DNA of 5,854 nucleotides from Anaerolineales bacterium (GTDB taxonomy: Bacteria; Chloroflexota; Anaerolineae; Anaerolineales; E44-bin32). The translations under genes were made by a program, and so were the position numbers. The notes beneath the pieces are model-generated. The model did not search any database. It worked only from the letters and a program-made list of their open reading frames with translations, and had not been told where the DNA came from. The DNA is taken from the NCBI GenBank assembly GCA_011772595.1, contig WVZH01000230.1:3579-9432 (forward strand), read 5' to 3'. Within the stretch, counting starts at the first letter, position 1, and the number at the start of each line of letters is the position of its first letter. Below, one piece after another: positions 1 through 5,115 of the stretch.

Positions 1-44
1 AAGGACGGTATCCGCCAGCTTACATTGGGGACGTCTGGTGCGTG

Positions 45-50
45 AAAGGA
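45..50 (+). promoter_or_regulatory. Ribosome binding site that sets the rpe start
   Basis: AAAGGA lies 8 nt before ATG 59. The in-frame GTG at 38 lies upstream of this site and would add seven residues (MRERNST) not typical of the family, so the ATG is preferred. Confidence 0.7.
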
Positions 51-58
51 ATTCAACC

Positions 59-721
59 ATGGTCAGCATCGTGCCTTCCATTCTGGCTGCAGACTACACT
101 CGTTTGGGAGAGCAGGCTATGGAGGCGGAAGCGGCTGGCGTGGAGGCGATTCAAATTGACATCATGGACGGCGTCTTCGCCCCCAACCTTTCCTTTGGGC
201 CCGGCGTAGTGAAGGCGCTGCGTCCGTTGGTGAAACTGACCCTGGATGTCCATTTAATGATCGTCGATCCGGATCGCTACCTGGATGTCTTCGTGGAGGC
301 TGGTGCGGATCGTTTGATCGTGCATCAAGAGGCCCCACAGCATCTGCACCGCACGCTGCAGTCCATCCGCGCGCTCGGCGTTGAAGCCGGCGTGGCCCTT
401 AACCCCGCGACGCCGGCGCATGTTTTGGAGGACGTCCTCGATTTGGTGGACCTGATCCAGGTGATGACGGTCAATCCGGGATTTGGTGGTCAGGCGTTCA
501 TCCACAGCCAACTGGCGAAGATTCGCAGGCTGCGTCAGATGCTCGACAAACGGAGCTTGAACATCCCCATCGGGGTGGACGGCGGGATCGATACGACGAC
601 AGCGCCGCTAGTCGTTGAGGCTGGGGCGTCGGTCCTCGTTGCGGGTTCGAGCGTCTATAATGAGACGGCGTCCGTGGCGGAGAATATGGCTGCCTTGCTG
701 GCGAGCATTGAAAGCCGTTAG
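59..721 (+). CDS. rpe: Ribulose-phosphate 3-epimerase (D-ribulose-5-P / D-xylulose-5-P epimerase)
   Basis: Cytosolic (beta/alpha)8-barrel enzyme of the pentose phosphate pathway that interconverts ribulose 5-phosphate and xylulose 5-phosphate. The 220-aa product has the usual family length. Visible motifs are PSILAAD (residues 6-12), IDIMDG (33-38), PNLSFG (42-47), VHLM (64-67), the loop MTVNPGFGGQ (136-145), VDGGI (173-177) and the phosphate-binding VAGSS (194-198). By alignment with characterised Rpe enzymes, D34 and D174 are the acid/base pair and also metal ligands, and H65 is a third ligand. The fourth ligand, normally His two residues before the first Asp, is Gln (Q32, codon 152-154). 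The start is ATG 59, not the in-frame GTG 38, because AAAGGA at 45-50 sits 8 nt upstream and the family motif begins right after it. It lies upstream of an sgcQ-like gene, so the substrate could be a related pentulose or hexulose phosphate rather than ribulose 5-phosphate. The family is certain; the exact substrate is not. Confidence 0.95.
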   Translation: MVSIVPSILAADYTRLGEQAMEAEAAGVEAIQIDIMDGVFAPNLSFGPGVVKALRPLVKLTLDVHLMIVDPDRYLDVFVEAGADRLIVHQEAPQHLHRTLQSIRALGVEAGVALNPATPAHVLEDVLDLVDLIQVMTVNPGFGGQAFIHSQLAKIRRLRQMLDKRSLNIPIGVDGGIDTTTAPLVVEAGASVLVAGSSVYNETASVAENMAALLASIESR

Positions 722-879
722 GCGCGGATGCGGTTGCTTAGAAACATCACCACGGGGAAATCCTGATAGCAATCATTCTTTGTGAGCCCAATTCCAAGGA
801 CCATGTCCAAGTTGTGATGCCAGTGATATCGGAGAACAAATCGGAGTGACGCGCGGACAGTTGTGCAAGGAGGGTTGAT

Positions 880-1686
880 ATGTCTTGGCTTAAGGAGCTT
901 TTCGGTGTCGAGAAGCCCATCATCGCGATGGGGCATCTCAAAGCATTGCCAGGTGATCCAGGGTACGACTACGCGGGAGGTATGCAACGGATCATCGATC
1001 ATGCTCGCGCCGACCTTCATGCCCTCCAGGACGGCGGGGTGGATGCGATTATGTTCTCCAATGAGGCCAGCCTTCCTTATTTGACCAAGGTCGAAACGGT
1101 CACCGTCGCCGCTATGGCGCGCGTCATCGGAGAACTGAAAGAAGAGCTTCGGATACCCTACGGAGTGAACGTCTTGTGGGATCCTTTTGCCTCTCTCGAC
1201 CTGGCGGTTTCGACGGGCGCGTCCTTCGTGCGTGAGATTTTCACCGGTGTTTACGCCAGCGATTTCGGTCTGTGGAACATGGATTGCGGCAAGGTGGTAC
1301 GCCATCAACACGCTATTGGCGCGCAGGACGTGAAACTGCTCTTCAACATCCTGCCCGAATCCGCGGCTTACCTCGCGCCTCGCGAACTCGGCGACATCGC
1401 CCGCTCGACGGTCTTCAACACGCAACCAGACGCGCTGTGTGTCTCAGGGCTGACCGCCGGCGTTGGCACCCCCCTTGAGGCCTTGCGTGTGGTGAAGGAG
1501 GCGGTCCCCGATACGCCACTGTTCGCCAACACGGGCGTGCGTCTCGAGACGGTGGAGGAGCAACTCGCCGTCGCCGATGGAGCCGTCGTCGGCACGACCT
1601 TCAAGCAGGACGGTTACATTTGGAACCCGGTTGATTCTGCGCGCGTGCGCGCGCTGATGGACAAAGTCAAGGAATTGCGATCGTAG
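880..1686 (+). CDS. sgcQ: BtpA/SgcQ-family protein
   Basis: A 268-aa soluble protein of the BtpA family (TIM-barrel fold), whose members include cyanobacterial BtpA, implicated in photosystem I accumulation, and E. coli SgcQ from the sgc sugar locus. From memory it matches SgcQ closely: the opening MSWLKE, then HLKALPGDP (19-27), GGVDAIMFSNEASLPYLTKV (52-71), YGVNVLWDP (94-102), REIFTGVYASDFG (118-130), RHQHAIGA (141-148), ALCVSGLTAG (185-194), ADGAVVGTTFKQDG (232-245) and PVD..RV (250-256). Length is normal and the frame is intact. The start is firm: AAGGAGG at 867-873 lies 6 nt before the ATG. It follows rpe by 158 nt, a longer gap than a tight operon, so it may be cotranscribed or have its own promoter; I found no clear -35/-10 pair. 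No reaction is established for SgcQ as far as I know. A role with the upstream epimerase in sugar-phosphate catabolism is inferred from the shared neighbourhood with SgcE in E. coli. The organism shows no sign of photosystem genes here, so a photosystem role is unlikely. Confidence 0.92.
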   Translation: MSWLKELFGVEKPIIAMGHLKALPGDPGYDYAGGMQRIIDHARADLHALQDGGVDAIMFSNEASLPYLTKVETVTVAAMARVIGELKEELRIPYGVNVLWDPFASLDLAVSTGASFVREIFTGVYASDFGLWNMDCGKVVRHQHAIGAQDVKLLFNILPESAAYLAPRELGDIARSTVFNTQPDALCVSGLTAGVGTPLEALRVVKEAVPDTPLFANTGVRLETVEEQLAVADGAVVGTTFKQDGYIWNPVDSARVRALMDKVKELRS

Positions 1687-1851
1687 CTCGTAGGGTAATA
1701 GGCGCGTGTGGACGGTGATCAGAGGCTGCTGTGACTGATTATTGCTATAGGGCGCCGAATTTTTGGATGATGGTGATATTTCAGCTTGCCACTGTTAGGG
1801 CAAATTTGTGAAACCTCGGTGTGGGGAACACGAAGAAGGTTTTCCGTGCTT

Positions 1852-1884
1852 GAACCCGACTCCACTGATGGATCGGGTTTATTT
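1852..1884 (+). terminator. Rho-independent terminator or attenuator hairpin
   Basis: AACCCGA (1853-1859) pairs with TCGGGTT (1873-1879). Inside it TCCA (1861-1864) pairs with TGGA (1869-1872) around a CTGA tetraloop, with C1860 bulged. This gives 11 pairs and is followed by TTATTT. It lies 166 nt past the sgcQ stop and only about 30 nt before the SD of the next gene, so it could end the sgcQ transcript or attenuate the acyltransferase transcript. In the rest of 1687-1930 I see only a weak 5-bp hairpin (TTGCC 1786-1790 / GGCAA 1799-1803) and no clear promoter. Confidence 0.6.
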
Positions 1885-1916
1885 CGTCGTTATCTGAGCT
1901 AAAGAATCAATCATTT

Positions 1917-1922
1917 AGGAGG
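1917..1922 (+). promoter_or_regulatory. Ribosome binding site for the frame-interrupted acyltransferase
   Basis: AGGAGG is 8 nt before ATG 1931, optimal sequence and spacing. It matters because it marks the true translation start in a frame different from the bulk of the downstream gene. Confidence 0.8.
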
Positions 1923-1930
1923 GCGGGACG

Positions 1931-3141
1931 ATGACAAGCACGACCAACGATCCTTCTGGTGTTCACATGGGACAACCAACGCACAGTGATAAAAAAAACC
2001 GGAAGCCAGACCTCGACTGCTCTTCATCGACAATCTGCGAATCGTACCCATCACACTCGTTGTGTTGTGGCACGCGGCCGTGATTTACGGCGCATCGGGT
2101 ACCTGGCCTTATCAGGAGGGCCAGGCGGATATGTTCACCACGATCCTCTTCACGCTTTTTTACATCGCCAATGGCCCTTATCTGTTGGGCTTCTTCTTCC
2201 TGATCTCGGGCTACTTCTCCAGTGGATCGTATGACCGTAAGGGAGCCTGGCTCTTCATATGGAATTGGATTCGCCGACTTGGCATCCCCTTGGTCCTGTA
2301 TATTCTCATCTTCGACCCGTTGATCTATTACGGGCTCAGGGCCACGCTTTATGGTTTTAGGGGTTCTTTCTGGCAGTATCTGCAACAGCATTTCAGTACA
2401 TACCGCACGCTTGGCGTAGGCCCCATGTGGTTCATCGAGGGGCTGCTCATCATTCTGCTCGTGTATGCGCTTGTGCGCCAGTTTGTAAAGCCGAAGGCTT
2501 CACATTCTCAAGCAGAAGGCAAATTGCCGACGAACTTTTCGGTCGGCGCCTTCGCACTTGTGCTGGGTGTGGCGACATTCCTTCTGCGCATATGGATCCC
2601 TATAGGTTGGCTGCTCCTTCCGTTAGGGCTTCCGCTGGCACTCTTCCCGCAGTTTATCGCCATGTTCATCGTCGGCATCGTGGCTTACCGGCGCAACTGG
2701 TTGCTAGGGAGACCCGAGAGAACAGGAAAGCTGTGGTTGGGGGTTGCCCTCGTCTTCATCCTGGTGTTGTTCCCGCTCCTTTTCGTGGTCGGCGGCGCAA
2801 TAGAAGGGGACACCTCCCATTTCGTGGGAGGGCTTACTTGGCAGTCCTTCGCTTTCTCCGTGTTTGAGCAGTTCGTGGGTATGGGCATGATGATCGGCCT
2901 ACTCATTTTGTTCCGCGAGCGGCTAAATCGGCAAAGCGCGTTGACCAAGGAGATGGCGGACAACGCGTTCGCCGTGTACTTCGTTCACGTGCCGGTGCTC
3001 GTTTACCTTGGCCTTGCTTTGCGGGGGTTGCGTCTCTATCCGTTGCTCAAGTTTGCTCTAGTAGGTCCTTTCGCTGTGGCGTTGTGCTTCTTGATCGCTT
3101 ACGTCCTTCGGCGCACGCCATTGGTTAAAAACATTGACTAA
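1931..3141 (+). pseudogene. Acyltransferase family 3 membrane protein, interrupted by a -1 frameshift at an A8 run
   Basis: An AT3-family (OafA/OpgC-like) integral membrane protein; such proteins transfer acyl groups to surface sugars. Translation from the well-placed ATG 1931 gives only 50 codons before TGA 2081-2083. The homologous frame is open from 1993 to 3141. Reading one extra A in the run 1991-1998 joins both parts into a 403-aa protein, close to the 398 aa of the paralogue downstream. In the joined numbering the conserved first-helix motif is complete: R29, D34, R37 and H48 (RLLFIDNLR ... VLWHAA). Then come FFFLISGYF (88-96), basic R115-R116, MWFIEGLL (166-173), about ten hydrophobic segments and a closing helix NAFAVYFVHVPVLV (345-358). 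In the downstream frame no ATG, GTG or TTG occurs before GTG 2062, which lies inside the motif at V45, so a start there would delete R29, D34 and R37. It is therefore either a pseudogene, a sequencing error, or a recoded gene. The rest of the frame is undamaged over 1.1 kb, which argues against long decay. Confidence 0.8.
1991..1999 (+). other. A8 run with slippery heptamer A AAA AAC (frame-switch point)
   Basis: Eight A's followed by C. In the frame of ATG 1931 the codons are GAT AAA AAA AAC, so 1993-1999 reads A AAA AAC in the register needed for -1 slippage. After slippage the next codon is CCG at 1999, exactly the frame of the acyltransferase body. Adding one A by polymerase slippage gives the same result. 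I see no convincing stimulatory hairpin downstream and no internal SD upstream, which weakens the programmed-frameshift reading. Confidence 0.6.
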
Positions 3142-3194
3142 GACAAACATGTCGCGTGGAGTACATCCCAACGAGATCGATTAAATCCAGATTC

Positions 3195-3200
3195 AGGAGA
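3195..3200 (+). promoter_or_regulatory. Ribosome binding site that sets the second acyltransferase start
   Basis: AGGAGA lies 6 nt before ATG 3207. It rules in favour of that ATG over the in-frame GTG 3156, which would add 17 arginine-rich residues and has no comparable site. Confidence 0.75.
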
Positions 3201-3206
3201 ACACGC

Positions 3207-4403
3207 ATGCAAAACACCGAATTGTCTACAAATCATGATCGCCCTAAGCAGAAGTCGGTGCGACTCCACTATCTCGACTGGTTGCGGGTGTTGGCCATCC
3301 TGGGGGTCTTTCTGTTTCACGCCGTGCACCCCTTCGACGTTACGGATTGGCACATCAAAAACGCAGAACAAAGTCTGGTGGTGACACTCGTTTTTGTTAT
3401 CTTTCTTTACCCCTGGGGTATGCCGCTGTTCTTCTTACTCTCAGGTGTTGGCAGCTGGTTTGCACTACGTAAAAGGACATGGCGGCAATTCGCCCGTGAG
3501 CGCTTCATGCGACTGTTCGTTCCTTTCCTGGTCGGGTCGATTTTGTTTCAGCCACTCCAGGTCTTTCTCGAATGGAGTCATGAGACTCAGAAAGGCATGG
3601 TTGAAGGCTCACTCTTGTCGTTCGCCGTAGGTCGAGGGGATGGCTATCAACCGGGGTTTAGCCCCACGATGTTCGGCTGGTTGGGGTATCATCTGTGGTT
3701 CTTGGGTTTCCTGTTCGCATATTCATTGATCGCCCTCCCGCTCTTTCAGTGGCTGAAGAAGGAGAAAGGGCAGCGCTTCATAAATTGGCTCGCTGGCTTT
3801 GCGGAGCGGCGCGGCGGTCTCTTGGTCTTCCTCCTGCCCTCGTTTTTAGTTCAAATCCTTCTCCGACCTTATTTTGTCGGTGAACATGATTGGGCGGATT
3901 TTGCTTTCACGCTGATCTTCTTCATTGCCGGATACATCCTGTATGCAGACGAGCGCTTCTTGCATGCCGTGAAGCGGGATCGCTTCGTCCACTTGGCGAT
4001 CGGTATCGCCAGCACGCTCTTTTTCTTCGCTATCGGTGCAGCGGGTGTGGCCATGGATTGGGCAGTTGCGGTTGGGACGCCTCAATTTTTCCTGCTGTGG
4101 ATCGTCTTCAGCGTGAACAGCTGGTGCTGGACGCTCTTCGTTTTGAACGTTGGCATGCGATCCCTGGATTTCACCAACAAGTGGCTGCAATACGGTCAGC
4201 AGATGATCATGCCCTTCTTCATGGTCCACCAACCGGTGATCGTCGCCATCGCGTTTTTTGTCGTGCAGTGGAACTTGGGCATCTTCCCGAAGTTGGTGAT
4301 CGTCGTTGTATGTTCCTTCTTGATTTCCATCGCATTCTATGAATTAATCGTCCACCGCATCAAGCCTCTGCGGGTCCTATTTGGCGTGAAAGCGAGTAGG
4401 TAG
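3207..4403 (+). CDS. Acyltransferase family 3 (OafA/OpgC-like) integral membrane protein
   Basis: An intact 398-aa polytopic inner-membrane protein. Members of the family O-acylate lipopolysaccharide, peptidoglycan, exopolysaccharide, periplasmic glucans or antibiotics using a cytoplasmic acyl donor. Residues 1-18 are polar and cytoplasmic. The family signature in the first helix is present: R19, D24, R27 and H38 (RLHYLDWLRV ... FLFHAV). Further motifs are MPLFFLLSG (72-80), a basic loop with RKR (88-90) and RERFMR (97-102), HLWFLGFLFAY (162-172), AGYILYADERF (241-251) and the closing helix MPFFMVHQPVIV (335-346). Roughly ten hydrophobic segments are visible. The YLDWLRVLAI opening and the long paired loops resemble the OpgC (glucan modification) branch more than OafA, but there is no periplasmic SGNH domain. 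It starts 65 nt after the stop of the interrupted paralogue with no terminator between, so the two are probably cotranscribed. The acceptor glycan cannot be told from the sequence. Confidence 0.88.
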   Translation: MQNTELSTNHDRPKQKSVRLHYLDWLRVLAILGVFLFHAVHPFDVTDWHIKNAEQSLVVTLVFVIFLYPWGMPLFFLLSGVGSWFALRKRTWRQFARERFMRLFVPFLVGSILFQPLQVFLEWSHETQKGMVEGSLLSFAVGRGDGYQPGFSPTMFGWLGYHLWFLGFLFAYSLIALPLFQWLKKEKGQRFINWLAGFAERRGGLLVFLLPSFLVQILLRPYFVGEHDWADFAFTLIFFIAGYILYADERFLHAVKRDRFVHLAIGIASTLFFFAIGAAGVAMDWAVAVGTPQFFLLWIVFSVNSWCWTLFVLNVGMRSLDFTNKWLQYGQQMIMPFFMVHQPVIVAIAFFVVQWNLGIFPKLVIVVVCSFLISIAFYELIVHRIKPLRVLFGVKASR

Positions 4404-4621
4404 GCGAGATATAAAATCTTCCACAATTCCGAAAGGTGTCGGGAGGAGAATTCCAGAGTTCATAAACTTAATTTCAAGCAAGTATTGAAGAATGATCCTT
4501 AATCCTGTATGATGCATGGTCATCTGCTCGTGTGTATTTGGGGTGAGAAAGCCGAGCCTCAATGCTGTCGGGTGGCAAGCAACGATCTCTGATAGAGTAA
4601 TCCCGACTGTGTTCATGGATC

Positions 4622-4645
4622 AACCTTAATTTCATCCATAAGGTT
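4622..4645. repeat. Inverted repeat, 7-bp stem
   Basis: AACCTTA (4622-4628) and TAAGGTT (4639-4645) are perfect complements around a 10-nt loop. An overlapping alternative pairs ATGGAT (4615-4620) with ATCCAT (4634-4639); the two share base 4639 and cannot form together. There is no T-run, so this is not a terminator. Confidence 0.45.
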
Positions 4646-4661
4646 CAAAGCCATCCGCTGT

Positions 4662-4674
4662 GTTATTAAATAAC
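4662..4674. repeat. 13-nt AT-rich palindrome, operator-like
   Basis: GTTATT and AATAAC flank a single central A at 4668. Such a palindrome is too tight for a hairpin but suits a dimeric regulator. It lies about 175 nt before the DUF4342 start. It could be chance in AT-rich DNA. Confidence 0.3.
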
Positions 4675-4702
4675 CTGGCGAAAGTTTCGGTTTAGATTGG
4701 GG

Positions 4703-4765
4703 GGTCTCTTTCGGGTTTCTTAGCACAGGGGCGAGGGTTGCAATGGGCAATTTGGGTAAGAGACC
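4703..4765. repeat. Long-range inverted repeat upstream of the DUF4342 gene
   Basis: GGTCTCTT (4703-4710) and AAGAGACC (4758-4765) are perfect 8-bp complements separated by 47 nt. The interval contains a small nested hairpin, TTGC (4738-4741) with GCAA (4747-4750). In RNA this would make a closed multi-element structure ending 83 nt before the next start codon. It matches no riboswitch class that I recognise. Confidence 0.4.
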
Positions 4766-4848
4766 ATAATATACAATGTGCGGGAATTTATAAGCAAACT
4801 GTAGGAAGGCTCCAATCAAAGAAGTAAAATAAAAAAAGGAGAAGGACG

Positions 4849-5103
4849 ATGACCGAAGAAGTACGCACGGAGGAATATCAAGTCAGTGGCGATATTCTCG
4901 TCACCAAGGTCAAGGAGCTGGTGCACGAGGGCAACATTCGTCGCATCATCATCAAGGACGAGGAGGGTACGACGTTAATTGAGGTCCCACTCACCTTAGG
5001 TGTGATTGGCGCTGCGCTTTTACCTACCTGGGCAGCGATCGGTGCCATCGCGGCACTGGTCACCAACTGCACCATCCTCGTCGAGAAGATAGAAGAGTCG
5101 TAA
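4849..5103 (+). CDS. DUF4342 family protein
   Basis: An 84-aa protein covering a DUF4342 domain with little else. The N-terminal part (about residues 10-47) is a charged amphipathic region: VSGDILVTKVKELVHEGN, then RRIIIKDEEGTTLIEVPL. A hydrophobic segment from about 48 to 76 (LTLGVIGAALL ... AAIGAIAALVTNCTILV) follows, with a short acidic tail EKIEES. The arrangement suggests a small membrane-associated protein with the N-terminus in the cytoplasm. No biochemical function is known to me for the family. The start is firm: AAGGAGA at 4836-4842 lies 6 nt before ATG. Only 12 nt separate it from the lipoprotein gene downstream, so the pair forms an operon, probably driven from the 445-nt spacer upstream. 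DUF4342 domains are sometimes joined to an N-terminal UBA-like region in other bacteria; none is present here. Family call is confident, role unknown. Confidence 0.88.
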   Translation: MTEEVRTEEYQVSGDILVTKVKELVHEGNIRRIIIKDEEGTTLIEVPLTLGVIGAALLPTWAAIGAIAALVTNCTILVEKIEES

Positions 5104-5106
5104 CTG

Positions 5107-5113
5107 GGAGGTG
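5107..5113 (+). promoter_or_regulatory. Ribosome binding site of the toast-rack gene, start ambiguous
   Basis: GGAGGTG leaves 4 nt between its GGAGG core and ATG 5116 but 7 nt to the next codon, GTG 5119. The choice changes the signal peptide by one residue only. ATG is taken by default. Confidence 0.6.
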
Positions 5114-5115
5114 GA

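Larger units (their letters stand above)
4404..4848. other. Gene-poor, AT-richer spacer and probable leader of the DUF4342 unit
   Basis: 445 nt without a convincing + strand gene. It contains inverted repeats at 4622-4645 and 4703-4765, a 13-nt palindrome at 4662-4674 and a 10-nt direct repeat CTTAATTTCA at 4467-4476 and 4625-4634. AT-rich stretches near 4765-4775 and 4787-4794 (TATACA, TATAAG) could be -10 elements, but none has a good -35 at proper spacing. No clear terminator follows the acyltransferase stop. Two short minus-strand reading frames touch here (see rejected items). Confidence 0.55.

Noticed and set aside
1..45. Possible tail of an upstream gene: an open frame from base 1 ending at TGA 43-45, 14 nt before the rpe ATG.
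   Set aside because: Only 14 residues are visible and they match nothing I recognise. The spacing would suit an operon, but this cannot be supported from so little sequence.
718..1425. 235-codon open frame on the minus strand, running from the rpe-sgcQ spacer into sgcQ.
   Set aside because: Most of it is antisense to the confidently identified sgcQ gene. Its residues (many His, Arg, Asp) look like a shadow of GC-biased third positions, and no family motif is visible.
880..1686. A photosystem I biogenesis role for the BtpA-family gene.
   Set aside because: That label comes from cyanobacterial BtpA. This protein matches the SgcQ branch, and its neighbours concern sugar phosphates, not photosynthesis.
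1786..1803. Hairpin TTGCC/GGCAA, and the nearby extended -10-like TGCTATAGG (1743-1751).
   Set aside because: The stem is only 5 bp with no T-run, and the -10-like site has no matching -35. Both are within chance expectation.
2062..3141. A shorter acyltransferase starting at GTG 2062.
   Set aside because: This GTG lies inside the conserved first-helix motif, has no SD, and would remove the conserved Arg and Asp residues. The frame-switched 1931 start explains the data better.
4377..4819. Two short minus-strand frames (68 and 79 codons) in the 4404-4848 spacer, overlapping by ATGA at 4613-4616 as in translational coupling.
   Set aside because: The first needs a TTG start, neither has a strong SD, neither resembles a known family, and the second runs into the acyltransferase 3' end. 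A decayed gene remnant cannot be excluded; comparison with relatives would decide.
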